Positions 55,324-64,000 of a DNA stretch of 64,000 nt are shown one piece after another. Location of the stretch: assembly GCA_024244645.1 (NCBI GenBank), contig JAAEOH010000048.1, positions 24,160-88,159 of the forward strand, read 5' to 3'. The translations under genes were made by a program, and so were the position numbers. Below the pieces are notes generated by a model. It saw nothing but the letters and a program-made list of their open reading frames with translations, had not been told where the DNA came from and did no database searches. This stretch comes from Hyphomicrobiales bacterium (GTDB lineage Bacteria; Pseudomonadota; Alphaproteobacteria; Rhizobiales; Rhizobiaceae). The number at the start of each line of letters is the position of its first letter. Positions within the stretch are counted from its first letter, which is position 1.

Positions 55324-56631
55324 ATGACGATCGCAAATCACGGGCAACGTGCGGAGCTGGACGCCGCATCGCTGTACGAGCTGAAAAGGCTGGCGGCAAA
55401 TCTGCTCGCCTACAGCGCTCTGTGCCTGCTCATGTTGACGCTTCGGCCGTTCAATTATGTCAGCATTATCGATCTGAAGCCGGAACAGGGCGATACGCTC
55501 AATCAGGTTGGTTATCTGATCGCGGGGACAATCTCGACAATTGCACTCGCAACCCTCGTCAACCATCGGCTATTGCGTATATTTCTGTCGCCGTCCTGGA
55601 TCGGGATCGCAATTGTGTTGGCGATATCCGTTGCTGTTGCGCCGGACCCCACGGTTGCCGTCCGTTCGGTGGTTCTGACGGTGATCTGTATACTTATTGC
55701 GTCGTGCATCGTGCTCCTGCCGCCGGACGAAGGCTCATTTCAACGTGTGTGCGCGGCGGCAATTCTGACAGTACTGGCGATCAGCTATTCTGGAATTCTA
55801 TTGTGGCCCGACCTTTCCATTCACGGGTCAGGCGGGTCCGAAGCGCAGCACGCCGGACTGTGGCGGGGGCATTTTGCCCACAAAAACGCCGCCGGCCCGG
55901 TGTTGTCGGTGTTTGTCATGTTCGGCATTTATCTCTTGCGCTCAGGGTTCCGCGGCATCGGGGCCGCAATCGCCGTGCTGTCATTTGTGTTCGTTATCCA
56001 GACCGGCTCCAAGACCACCAACGGCCTGTTGCCCATTTCAATCATGGTGGTGCTTGCGGGGCGGCTATTCGCGCTGCCGCTGCTGACAATCCTGCTTTAC
56101 GCAATCGCTGTTCTGGCCGTGGCAATGCTGACGATCGGCACCGTCTATTCGCCGACACTTTCCGAAATCACTGCAGCGGTTTTGTCCGACCCGAGCTTTA
56201 CCGGCCGCGTGACCCTTTGGGAATACGGGATCGAAAACATTCCCAATGAGCTTTGGTTTGGCACTGGATTCGACAGTTTCTGGGGCACGCCAGTCGTCAC
56301 TGATATCGAGAACCCCTATGAATGGCAGTGGGATTTCCGCGGCATCGTGCACGGCCACAACAACTTTATCGATATGGCTCTGACCACTGGATTAATCGGC
56401 TTTGTTGTCCTGTTGTGGGCACTGTTCATTGCGCCGGCGGTCAACTACGTCAGGTCAAACCGTTTTGATTCCAATCGCAACCTTGCTGATCTCTTCATGA
56501 TGATCCTGGTATTTTTGACCCTGCTGTCGTTCCTTGAGACGTTCTTTTTACGGCGGATGGATCCGATCTGGCTGACGATGGTGATTGCCATTGTTGGCCT
56601 GCAACTGACGTCACGTTACAAAACCCGTTAG
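55324..56631 (+). CDS. O-antigen ligase / ExoQ-like polysaccharide polymerase
   Basis: 435 residues with about 11 membrane helices and the Wzy_C domain: LWRGHFAHKNAAGPVLSVFVMFG and, in the large periplasmic loop, GRVTLWEYGIENI, LWFGTGFDSFW and VHGHNNFIDMALTTGLIGF. ExoQ-like proteins polymerise exopolysaccharide repeat units; WaaL ligases share the fold, so the exact role is open. No other polysaccharide gene is adjacent. The TAG stop codon coincides with the start of a half-repeat element. Confidence 0.85.
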   Translation: MTIANHGQRAELDAASLYELKRLAANLLAYSALCLLMLTLRPFNYVSIIDLKPEQGDTLNQVGYLIAGTISTIALATLVNHRLLRIFLSPSWIGIAIVLAISVAVAPDPTVAVRSVVLTVICILIASCIVLLPPDEGSFQRVCAAAILTVLAISYSGILLWPDLSIHGSGGSEAQHAGLWRGHFAHKNAAGPVLSVFVMFGIYLLRSGFRGIGAAIAVLSFVFVIQTGSKTTNGLLPISIMVVLAGRLFALPLLTILLYAIAVLAVAMLTIGTVYSPTLSEITAAVLSDPSFTGRVTLWEYGIENIPNELWFGTGFDSFWGTPVVTDIENPYEWQWDFRGIVHGHNNFIDMALTTGLIGFVVLLWALFIAPAVNYVRSNRFDSNRNLADLFMMILVFLTLLSFLETFFLRRMDPIWLTMVIAIVGLQLTSRYKTR

Positions 56632-56664
56632 AGCGCAGCCTGTTTGTACGGTGTCGTTTGAACT
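56629..56664 (+). repeat. Solitary half-element at the end of the ExoQ-like gene
   Basis: TAGAGCGCAGCCTGTTTGTA then CGGTGTCGTTTGAACTG follows the TAGAGCGC...ATTTGA pattern of the repeat family. The first three bases are the stop codon of the preceding gene. No inverted partner is present within 300 bases. Confidence 0.6.
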
Positions 56665-56783
56665 GACATTCGCTCTTTGTGTTTGCGCAGGACAATCGAC
56701 CAGAATTAGCCATTCGGCGCTTGAAATTCTGGCCGGAGATGTTAAGTGCAGGGTCCTGTCGGGATCGCGCATCCCGGCAACGC

Positions 56784-56858
56784 TGGGGCGTAGCCAAGCG
56801 GTAAGGCAGCGGTTTTTGGTATCGCCATGCGCTGGTTCGAATCCAGCCGCCCCAGCCA
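56784..56858 (+). tRNA. tRNA-Gln (anticodon TTG)
   Basis: Acceptor arm TGGGGCG pairs with CGCCCCA; D-arm TAGCCAAGCGGTAAGGCA; anticodon loop TTTTGGT gives anticodon TTG; T-arm GGTTCGAATCC; discriminator G and encoded CCA end. All arms fold normally. Not in an operon. Confidence 0.95.
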
Positions 56859-56989
56859 GTTTCTCTCACGCTCAATCTGCCGCAGTCGACGTAGACAAAA
56901 AGCCTGAATATCAACGCGATATCAGAAACGCCCGAGGCGGCGCGCTTATCTGCTCCTGCGGTGATGCTACACTGGACCGGATTGGTGTT

Positions 56990-57907
56990 TCACCGGCCCC
57001 TGATGCGCGGATCAAGCGCATCGCGCAAACCGTCTCCGATGTAGTTCACGCTCAGAACGGTCAGCGATATCGCCAGTCCGGGCCACAGCACCCGCTCGGG
57101 ATATTGCTGCAGATAGTCGGTCGAATCGAACAGCAGCCTCCCCCAGGTGGGAAAGTCGGAAGGGAAACCAAGGCCGAGAAACGACAGCGCGGATTCCGTA
57201 ATGATGGCATTGGCAATGCCAAGCGTCGCCGAGACGGTTATCGGCGATAGCACATTTGGCAGGATGTGCCTCAAGATCATACGCCGGGCGGGTGTTCCGA
57301 TAGAGCGCGAAGCGATCACGAATTCGCGCTCCTTCAGGGCCAGCACATCACCGCGCACGATACGGGCTGTCTGCATCCAGGATGTAATGCCGATAACAAA
57401 GACGATCAGCATGAAGATGCCGGTCTCCGGACCGAACGCTGCGCGCAGCGTATCGCGGAACAGCATGATGATGACCAGCAGCAAAGGCAGCAGCGGCAGC
57501 GCCAGAAACAGATCTGTCAACCGCATCAGCACCCCGTCCAGCCGTTTGAAATAGCCGGCAACCACACCGATGAGCGCGCCCAGAATGAGCGACAGTGCCA
57601 TTGCCGTTATGCCGACAGCCATGGATACCTGGCCGCCTTGAAGCACACGGGCCAGCGTATCCCGCCCGAGCTGATCGGTGCCGAGCGGATGAGACAGGTT
57701 CGGCCCCTGATTGCGGGCGCGAATGTCGATATATTGCGCGTCGATGGTCCACAGATAGGGTCCGAGCGTGACGGCGAGCACGACAAAGATGAAAAACCCC
57801 ATGCCCCAGACCGCGCCGCGGTGGGTTTTGAACTGATCCCAGACATTGCGCCATTGCGATTGCGGCGGCCGTGCCTCGGCAAGGGATTCCGGAGCAATAT
57901 CAGTCAT
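56990..57907 (-). CDS. ABC transporter permease, DppC-type
   Basis: 305 residues, six membrane helices with the N-terminal OppC-like segment (WRNVWDQFKTHRGAVWGMGFF) and the permease EAA loop (EREFVIASRSIGTPARRMILRHILPNV), followed by GLGFPSDFPTWGRLLFDS. Second permease of a peptide/opine-type importer; overlaps the DppB-type gene by 8 bases. Last gene of the operon. Confidence 0.93.
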   Translation of the reverse strand: MTDIAPESLAEARPPQSQWRNVWDQFKTHRGAVWGMGFFIFVVLAVTLGPYLWTIDAQYIDIRARNQGPNLSHPLGTDQLGRDTLARVLQGGQVSMAVGITAMALSLILGALIGVVAGYFKRLDGVLMRLTDLFLALPLLPLLLVIIMLFRDTLRAAFGPETGIFMLIVFVIGITSWMQTARIVRGDVLALKEREFVIASRSIGTPARRMILRHILPNVLSPITVSATLGIANAIITESALSFLGLGFPSDFPTWGRLLFDSTDYLQQYPERVLWPGLAISLTVLSVNYIGDGLRDALDPRIRGR

Positions 57908-58907
57908 AGCGAATCCTCGGGTCCAATACTCCGTAGAGGACGTCGGCGACCAGGTTGAACAGGATAATCAGCACTGCAAAAATGAAGGTGAGCGTCTGAA
58001 CGGTCGGAAGATCACCACCCTGAATGGAAATGATCAAGAGTTGGCCAAGGCCGTTCACTTTGAAAACCTGCTCGGTGATAATGGCGCCGCCGAAGATCTG
58101 CGGCACACCAAGCGCGATGACCGTGACAACCGGTATCAGGGAATTGCGCAGCACATGGACCAGGACAACGGTGCGCTCGCGCATGCCCTTTGCCCTGGCT
58201 GTCCGCACATAGTCCTGATTGAGGTTGTCGAGCATGGAGGCGCGCATGAAGCGGCTGATCTGGGCCGCATTGAACAGCGCCAGAACCGCGACCGGCATGA
58301 TCATCTGCTTTATCTGGAAGAGGAAACTCTGCCAGTCCGTCACCTGGTGGGTGGTGTCGTAGATCGACGGGAACCAGCCGAGCCAGACTGAGAAAATGAC
58401 AATGACGAGGACACCGGTGAAGAATGTCGGAACGGAAAATCCGACCATGGAAACAAATGTTCCGACCTGATCGAACCAGCTGTATTGCCGATAGGCAGAG
58501 ATGATGCCGATCGGCAACGCGATCAACACGCCGACCACATAGGACATGCCGACGACCCAGAGCGTCTGCGGCATGCGCTGAACGATCAGATCGACAACCG
58601 GGGAACGGGTCTGCCAGCTGAGCACCCGCAGCCGGTCGCCGCCGATGTCCCAGCCGAACCACTGCTCCAACATGTTGAGCGGCTCGTTGACGAAGAACTG
58701 CTTGCACCACAGCAAATAGCGAATGTAGATCGGATCTCCCAGCCCAAGAGACTGGCGGATCTTTTCACGCACATCCGGCGGAATGGTCAGCGGCAGATTG
58801 GCCGTCGGATCACTTGGCGCCAGATCAAGCAACAGGAAAATGATCAGACTGATCGCGATCAGCGTCGGGATCGCCAGCAAGAGCCGGCGAATTGTATAGG
58901 TCAGCAT
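57900..58907 (-). CDS. ABC transporter permease, DppB-type
   Basis: 335 residues, six membrane helices. N-terminal MLTYTIRRLLLAIPTLIAISLIIFLLLDLAPSDP is the DppB/OppB signature; EAA loop in LNQDYVRTARAKGMRERTVVLVHVLRNSLIPVV. Contains an unusually long N-terminal periplasmic loop (YLLWCKQFFVNEPLNMLEQWFGWDIGG), as in peptide importers with an extended TM1 loop. Forms the channel with the DppC-type protein. Confidence 0.93.
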   Translation of the reverse strand: MLTYTIRRLLLAIPTLIAISLIIFLLLDLAPSDPTANLPLTIPPDVREKIRQSLGLGDPIYIRYLLWCKQFFVNEPLNMLEQWFGWDIGGDRLRVLSWQTRSPVVDLIVQRMPQTLWVVGMSYVVGVLIALPIGIISAYRQYSWFDQVGTFVSMVGFSVPTFFTGVLVIVIFSVWLGWFPSIYDTTHQVTDWQSFLFQIKQMIMPVAVLALFNAAQISRFMRASMLDNLNQDYVRTARAKGMRERTVVLVHVLRNSLIPVVTVIALGVPQIFGGAIITEQVFKVNGLGQLLIISIQGGDLPTVQTLTFIFAVLIILFNLVADVLYGVLDPRIRYD

Positions 58908-59008
58908 GGTATCAACGTTTCGATCTCACAGCCGGAAAGCGCCTCGGAAAACCGGGGCGGCACAGGCGGGACGGAGCACGATTGCACCCCATCCCACCCT
59001 CGACGTTG

Positions 59009-60706
59009 TTACTTCATGCGGTTCCAGTCGGCGATGTTCCAGAGTTCGGAGTCCCAAACATTCAGCACAACACCACCAAGGGTGTTCGAATGAGCCGAGA
59101 CACGGCCGCGATCGACCAGCGGAACAATGATGTATTCCTGCATCAGCTTGTCATTCATCGCTTTTGCGAGCTTGGCCCGCTCCTCAAGCTTGCCGGTCTG
59201 GGCCATCTGGGCAACGAGCGCATCATAATCCTCGCTGCAATAGCGCGGCATGTTGTTCCCCTGCCACTGCGTTTCAGGAGTCGGCGCCTGTTTGCACTCC
59301 CAGTTGGCCATGTAGGATTCCGGGTCGGTTCCGTCGAAGTTGTTGGCGTACATTTCAATGTCCGCGTAGAACTTCTGGAACGTGTCAGGGCTGCCAGGGT
59401 CTCCGCCGAAGAAGACAGACGCATCAATGTTGCGCAATTCGGTTTCGATGCCGATATCGGCCCACCACTGTTTGATCAGGGCCTGGAAGTCCTGACGGAC
59501 AGCATTGGTCGAGGTCTGGTAGAGCATCGACAATCGCACGCCCTCCTTTTGACGCACACCGTCAGCACCAGGAACCCAGCCTGCGTCATCGAGCAGCTTC
59601 TTTGCACCTTCCACGTCCTGCGCCATGCAGCCGTCATTGGCCGTTGATTTGTAGATTTCCGGTGCGGGCAGGACATTGCAGGTCGGACGCCCGGCGTCAC
59701 CGTAGCCGATTTCCACCAGCAGCTCCCGGTCGACCGCCATGGACAAAGCCTGCCGGACTGCGGGATCGGAGAGGAACGGATGCGGGTGCTTGGCGGTTGC
59801 GCGCTCGTCACCCAGCGCCGGATCGGGGTTCGTCAGATTGATCATGATGCGCTCGACGAGCGTACCGAAAGCCGAGACGACCTGACCCTTGCCTTTCGAG
59901 GCCATCGCGGCAAGCACATCCGGCGCAAGCTGCATATTCCAGGCATAGTCAAATTCACCGGTCTCGAGCACAGCACGTCCCGCAGCCGCGGTGTCACCAC
60001 CGCCCTTGAAGGTCACCGTCGCAAAGGCCGGTTTTGCGGGGTCCCGGTAGTTGGAATTGGCTTCAAACGAAATCACGTCGTTCGGGCGGAATTCCGTGAC
60101 TTTGAACGGGCCGGTTCCAATCGGTCCGAAATTTGCGTCCGTGCATTCGGGTGCCTTTGCGCCCAGGCAATCGGCAAATTGCGCGGCCTGGATGATCGGT
60201 GCCTGTGCACCGACAAACGGCCCGTACGGAAAGGGTTTGGCGACGCCGAATGTCACCGTTACGGTTCTGTCGTCGACTGCTTTAACGTCGGCAACATCGT
60301 TGTATTTCTCGCTCTGGGCACAGCCGCCTTCAGGATCCGTGCAGTATTTCCAGGAGAAAATGACGTCTGCTGATGTCACTGCGCTGCCGTCGGACCAAAC
60401 CAGGCCTTCTTTCAGCTTCCAGGTGATGGTTTTCAAATCGGCGGAAACACCGCCATTGTCCACCGTTGGGACACTCTCGGCCAACCAGGGAACCATATTG
60501 CCGTCCTGGTCGTAGCGGGCCAGCGGCTCCAGAACCAGCGACGCGGCTTCAAGTTCCTTGGTTCCTCCCGATAGATAAGGATTCATAGTCGATGGCGCCT
60601 GCCAGTAGATTATGTTGACATGGCCATCGGAGCCGCGCTCCGCCAGTGCGGGCGGCGCGATCGCCACCGCGGCAAGCGCTCCAAGCATTAATGTTCCTGC
60701 CTTCAT
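59009..60706 (-). CDS. ABC transporter substrate-binding protein, family 5
   Basis: Starting at MKAGTLMLGALAAVAIAPPALA (ribosome site GGGGAAG) gives 565 aa, with signal peptide cleavage likely at ALA-ER. SBP_bac_5 pattern: GHVNIIYWQAPSTMNPYLSGGTKE, WKLKEGLVWSDGSAVTSADVIFSWKY, GTGPFKVTEFRPNDVISFEANSNY and AVRQALSMAVDRELLVEIGYG. Binds peptides or other amphipathic solutes in the periplasm; ligand not predictable. Lies between the ATPase and permease genes of one operon. Confidence 0.93.
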   Translation of the reverse strand: MKAGTLMLGALAAVAIAPPALAERGSDGHVNIIYWQAPSTMNPYLSGGTKELEAASLVLEPLARYDQDGNMVPWLAESVPTVDNGGVSADLKTITWKLKEGLVWSDGSAVTSADVIFSWKYCTDPEGGCAQSEKYNDVADVKAVDDRTVTVTFGVAKPFPYGPFVGAQAPIIQAAQFADCLGAKAPECTDANFGPIGTGPFKVTEFRPNDVISFEANSNYRDPAKPAFATVTFKGGGDTAAAGRAVLETGEFDYAWNMQLAPDVLAAMASKGKGQVVSAFGTLVERIMINLTNPDPALGDERATAKHPHPFLSDPAVRQALSMAVDRELLVEIGYGDAGRPTCNVLPAPEIYKSTANDGCMAQDVEGAKKLLDDAGWVPGADGVRQKEGVRLSMLYQTSTNAVRQDFQALIKQWWADIGIETELRNIDASVFFGGDPGSPDTFQKFYADIEMYANNFDGTDPESYMANWECKQAPTPETQWQGNNMPRYCSEDYDALVAQMAQTGKLEERAKLAKAMNDKLMQEYIIVPLVDRGRVSAHSNTLGGVVLNVWDSELWNIADWNRMK

Positions 60707-60725
60707 TTTTCTTCCCCTTTTTGTT

Positions 60726-61763
60726 TTAGGTATTGGCCTCGTTGCCGGCGGTTGAACCCGCAGTCTTTCTTGTTGTGTCAGTGACGAAATGGCAGGCGGT
60801 AAAATGTCCGGGTGCCACCTCGCGGAATTCCGGGTCGATCTGCCGGCAAATGTCCTCGGCTTTCGGACAGCGCGTACAGAAATTGCAGCCGACCGGCGCG
60901 TTGGCGGGCGACGGAACGTCACCGGTCAATATGATGTGTTTGCGCTGGCTTTCTCGCACGGGATCCGGTTCCGGGACAGCCGACAAAAGCGCCTGCGTAT
61001 AGGGATGTAGCGGCGTCGCATAGAGTTCGTCACGCGGCGCAAGCTCGACAATCTTGCCCAGATACATGACCGCCACACGGTCGGCGATGTGCCGGACCAT
61101 CGACAAATCATGGCTGATGAATAAATAGGTCAGCCCGAAGCGTTCCTGCAGGTCTTCAAGAAGGTTGACCACCTGCGCCTGGATAGAAACATCGAGTGCG
61201 GCGATGGGTTCGTCACAGACAATGAATTTGGGGTGCAGGGCAAGCGCGCGGGCGATGCCGATGCGCTGTCGCTGCCCGCCGGAAAATTCGTGCGGATAGC
61301 GGTTGGCAAAGGAACGGGCAAGCCCGACCGCGTCCATCAGCTCGTAAATCCGGTCAAGCCTTTCGTTCTTTGACAGCGACATATGTTCGACAAGCGGCTC
61401 GCCGACAATCCCCGCCACCGTCATTCTTGGATTGAGGCTTGCCTGCGGATCCTGGAAAATCATCTGCATCTTGGGCCGCAAATGCCGAAGCTTGTCCTGG
61501 TCGATATTGCTTATGTCGGTTCCGTCGATGGTGATCGACCCGTCGGTGATATCGTAGAGCCGGAGGACCGCCCTGCCCGCCGTCGACTTGCCGCATCCTG
61601 ATTCCCCGACCAGACCCAGCGTTTCGCTCTCATTGACGTCGAGCGAAATATCGTCAACGGCCTTAATGTCCCCAACGTGCCGCCGCAACAGACCCGCATG
61701 CACCGGAAAGTGCATTTTCAATCCGCGCACCCTGACGAGTGGTGCCGACGGCGCTTCATTCAT
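60726..61763 (-). CDS. ABC transporter ATP-binding protein, DppF-type
   Basis: 345 residues. Walker [16 protein letters not shown], signature [18 protein letters not shown], Walker [18 protein letters not shown]-loop [12 protein letters not shown], and the C-terminal oligopeptide-transporter domain with the Cys-rich [15 protein letters not shown] motif. Overlaps the DppD-type gene by 8 bases; heterodimer partner. Confidence 0.95.
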   Translation of the reverse strand: MNEAPSAPLVRVRGLKMHFPVHAGLLRRHVGDIKAVDDISLDVNESETLGLVGESGCGKSTAGRAVLRLYDITDGSITIDGTDISNIDQDKLRHLRPKMQMIFQDPQASLNPRMTVAGIVGEPLVEHMSLSKNERLDRIYELMDAVGLARSFANRYPHEFSGGQRQRIGIARALALHPKFIVCDEPIAALDVSIQAQVVNLLEDLQERFGLTYLFISHDLSMVRHIADRVAVMYLGKIVELAPRDELYATPLHPYTQALLSAVPEPDPVRESQRKHIILTGDVPSPANAPVGCNFCTRCPKAEDICRQIDPEFREVAPGHFTACHFVTDTTRKTAGSTAGNEANT

Positions 61764-62760
61764 CGCGCGGCTCCCCTGTCACCGGGTCCCAGAAACAGGC
61801 GACGTCGTGACCTTCGCCGATTTTCAGACGATCGGGATCAAACTTCAGACAACGCTCGAAGGCGTGCGTGCAACGGGTGTGGTAGGTGCACTGGCGGGGG
61901 CTTGAAAACATGATGGGTGGCTGGCCCTCAATGACACGCAGCCGTTCGGCGCGACCGCCGCGTATGTTGGGAACCGTCTTCAACAGCGCGCGGGTATAGG
62001 GATGCTGCGGGTTCTGAAAAAGTTCATTCACAGGTGCCTGCTCAACGATCTGCCCGCCATACATCACCATCACCCGGTCGGCTATCCCGGCGATGACGCC
62101 GAGGTCATGGGTGATCCAGATGATCGCCATGCCGATTTTGTTGCGCAATTCCTTCATTAATTCGAGGATCTGCGCCTGTATGGTCACATCCAGCGCTGTC
62201 GTCGGCTCGTCTGCGATCAATACTTTCGGATCGCAGGCAAGCGCCATGGCAATCATGACGCGCTGGCGCATGCCACCGGAAAACTGATGTGGATAATCCG
62301 ACAGGCGCCGCGTGGCATCGGCAATTCCGACAAGGTCGAGCAGTTCGGCAGCCCGCATTCTTGCTGCCGACTTTGACAGTCCCATGTGATTGCGCAGCGG
62401 CTCCATCAACTGGAAACCGACCGTGAATACCGGATTGAGTGACGTCATCGGGTCCTGAAAAACAAATCCGATCCCGGCGCCACGCACGGCTCGCAACTCA
62501 TCCTCACTGACCTTCAGAAGATCCTTGCCGTCGAAATTGACATGTGCGCCGTCGACAATAGCGGACGTCGATCCCAACAGGCCGATCAGCGACATCATCG
62601 TGACGGATTTTCCGGAGCCGCTTTCTCCGACGACACCCAGCAACTCGCCGGGCATGAGATCGAAACTGACAGAGTTGACCGCGTGAACTGCCCCAAGGCC
62701 TGTTTCAAAAACGGTCTTCAGATCCTTGACTTCAAGAACAGCAGCCCCCGCCTCAGACAT
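61756..62760 (-). CDS. ABC transporter ATP-binding protein, DppD-type
   Basis: 334 residues from [19 protein letters not shown]; the track start eight codons upstream is less likely. Walker [16 protein letters not shown], signature [18 protein letters not shown], Walker [17 protein letters not shown]-loop [13 protein letters not shown], and the C-terminal [14 protein letters not shown] Cys motif of the oligopeptide family. First gene of the transporter operon, downstream of the LysR gene. Confidence 0.95.
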   Translation of the reverse strand: MSEAGAAVLEVKDLKTVFETGLGAVHAVNSVSFDLMPGELLGVVGESGSGKSVTMMSLIGLLGSTSAIVDGAHVNFDGKDLLKVSEDELRAVRGAGIGFVFQDPMTSLNPVFTVGFQLMEPLRNHMGLSKSAARMRAAELLDLVGIADATRRLSDYPHQFSGGMRQRVMIAMALACDPKVLIADEPTTALDVTIQAQILELMKELRNKIGMAIIWITHDLGVIAGIADRVMVMYGGQIVEQAPVNELFQNPQHPYTRALLKTVPNIRGGRAERLRVIEGQPPIMFSSPRQCTYHTRCTHAFERCLKFDPDRLKIGEGHDVACFWDPVTGEPRDE

Positions 62761-62990
62761 CAGGCACTCCGTACACCCTCTCACTCACATCGCTCCCAAA
62801 ACAGGACCGATAATCTGGCAGAATGGCAATTTGATACGACAATTGCAAACTGAAGTTGCGCTAGCGAGATATCTTTTGGCGCATGATAATCGGCGTGCGG
62901 CACAACCTCAATGAACCGGACAATTCAGTGCGGACAGAAACAGCTCGGGTCTTTACACGAGGGTACTGCACTTTCATCAAATGGGACCGG

Positions 62991-63956
62991 TTATGCGGAT
63001 GGCCGGCCGTCATCAAAGCCCTTTTCCCAATAGGGCGGCCTTCCATATTTTGACAGCAGGAAATCGATCAATGCCGACACTTTCGGCGGCGTGGTTGCGC
63101 TTTGCGGATAGACCGCCCAGATATTTCCCGTACGCGCAACCGGATAGTCCTTCATGACCTCGACCAGACGGCCGTCGCGCAGATCCTCCCACACATGGGC
63201 AATCGATTTGATCGACAGACCCAGACCGCACAATGCGGAATCGTATGCATAATCACCGCTGTCGCCCGTTATCGCCGGCGTGATCGTGTGGCTGATCTCG
63301 CCTTTTGGGCCGTCGAAATACCAGACCGGCATCGTGTTGAGACCGATACAGGCGTGGTTGGACAGATCTGCCGGCGCCACGGGCGCGCCGTGTCTTTCAA
63401 TGTATTGCGGAGAGGCACACAGCACCCGCATGTTGCCGCCGAGCTTGCGGGCCATCATGCTCGAATCCGGCAGCGGCGCCGTGCGGATCGCCAGGTCGAA
63501 GCCCTCAACGACGATATCGACTATGCGATCGGAAAAGCTCATTTCGATGCGCACGTCCGGATTGAGCTGCATGAATTCGTTGAGATAAGGCAGGATGTGC
63601 TTGCGGCCGAAGAACGTGTTGCTCGAAATGCGCAGCAGCCCCCGCGGCCTGTCAAGACTGGCGTCCAGCACGTCGAACGCGGTGTCGATCTCGTCAAGGG
63701 CATTTTGCGCGTGTGAAAGCAGCACACGCCCGGCCTTCGTCAACGATATGCTGCGGGTCGTCCTTGCCATTAGCTGCGTGCCGGTGACCTTTTCCAGCGT
63801 CGAGAGCCGCGCGCTGGCGGCAGAGGGTGACAGCGCACCGAGTTCAAGCCGGCCTGACGTCGCCAACGAGACTGGAGGCCGAACCGAGCTCCCGAGTGGG
63901 AGCGACGCCTGAGGGAGGAAGCGGATGATGGCACGGATTCTGTAGCATGCGGTCAA
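62991..63956 (-). CDS. LysR-family transcriptional regulator with an abnormal N-terminus
   Basis: The C-terminal substrate-binding domain is clear (RPRGLLRISSNTFFGRKHILPYLNEFMQLNPDVRIEM; VEGFDLAIRTAPLPDSSMMARKLGG; SALIDFLLSKYGRPPYWEKGFDD), as is the second half of the helix-turn-helix (LSPSAASARLSTLEKVTGTQLMARTTRSISLTKAG). Upstream of this the frame reads MTACYRIRAIIRFLPQASLPLGSSVRPPV from a TTG, which does not look like the usual first helix (FxxVxExGSFxxAA). A frameshift pair or altered start within the first 35 codons is likely, so DNA binding may be impaired. Located upstream of the peptide transporter operon, its probable target (inference). Confidence 0.72.
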   Translation of the reverse strand: MTACYRIRAIIRFLPQASLPLGSSVRPPVSLATSGRLELGALSPSAASARLSTLEKVTGTQLMARTTRSISLTKAGRVLLSHAQNALDEIDTAFDVLDASLDRPRGLLRISSNTFFGRKHILPYLNEFMQLNPDVRIEMSFSDRIVDIVVEGFDLAIRTAPLPDSSMMARKLGGNMRVLCASPQYIERHGAPVAPADLSNHACIGLNTMPVWYFDGPKGEISHTITPAITGDSGDYAYDSALCGLGLSIKSIAHVWEDLRDGRLVEVMKDYPVARTGNIWAVYPQSATTPPKVSALIDFLLSKYGRPPYWEKGFDDGRPSA

Positions 63957-64000
63957 TCACCATGGCCGACTGCGGTTTCAACCAAGCCACTCCGCACCCA

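Overview
The window is a GC-rich alphaproteobacterial chromosome segment, almost certainly from the order Hyphomicrobiales (Rhizobiales). Support comes from several rhizobial-type features: the FeuN/FeuP/FeuQ - ccmIEFH - degP - response regulator/kinase gene order, a Ros/MucR regulator, rhizobial-type L-asparaginase, a TIGR03808 Tat-exported repeat protein, DUF1491, DUF5330 and DUF2336 families, a DivJ-like kinase and a betCBA osmoprotectant operon. The species cannot be named from sequence alone. The Mrp/Pha cation-proton antiporter and choline-O-sulfate to betaine genes point to salt or osmotic adaptation (inference).

Layout. 0-12 kb (minus strand): the start of a sensor kinase, its OmpR-type regulator, the Do-family protease DegP, an alpha/beta hydrolase-OsmC fusion, ccmH/F/E/I for cytochrome c maturation, a small lipoprotein, and feuQ/feuP/feuN. 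Two full copies (269 and 300 bp) of one inverted-repeat element lie here; one separates feuP from feuQ. 12-14.5 kb: a decayed low-GC island with a broken SGNH hydrolase lying between an intact YcgN-family gene and a degenerate copy of that gene's 3' end. 14.6-18 kb: a class A penicillin-binding protein and a DUF1214/DUF1254 pair. 18-24.8 kb: small conserved genes, a DivJ-like kinase overlapping a peptidoglycan-binding protein gene, sufE, a frameshifted DUF1761 gene and mucR. 25-31 kb: a complete seven-gene mnhA-G (Pha/Mrp) antiporter operon. 31-41.5 kb: oxidative-stress and housekeeping genes (msrB, S9 peptidase, siderophore-interacting protein, two cytochromes, sodB, aminotransferase, haloacid dehalogenase, HerA-like ATPase, glyoxalase). 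Four of these are broken. 41.6-47.2 kb: a Tat-exported beta-helix protein, asparaginase, a secreted His/Tyr/Pro-repeat protein, a GT8 glycosyltransferase and galE. 47.3-56.6 kb: thiolase-like protein, aldehyde dehydrogenase, betC-betB-betA and an ExoQ/O-antigen-ligase-like membrane protein. 56.8 kb: tRNA-Gln. 57-64 kb: a complete peptide-type ABC transporter operon and a LysR regulator with an abnormal N-terminus.

The two most unusual features are these. (1) There is a high density of disrupted genes. Three carry a single in-frame stop codon (msrB TAG, diheme cytochrome c TAA, cytochrome c' TGA), one carries a stop plus frameshifts (SGNH), two carry frameshifts (DUF1761, glyoxalase), and one is a degenerate gene tail. 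This suggests either active gene decay or consensus errors in the assembly. (2) A repeat family is present whose terminal arms differ between copies but remain self-complementary within each copy. Solitary half-elements with a TAGAGCGC-like end lie exactly at gene ends and supply or abut stop codons. I saw no CRISPR array, prophage, transposase gene or recognisable new defence system.
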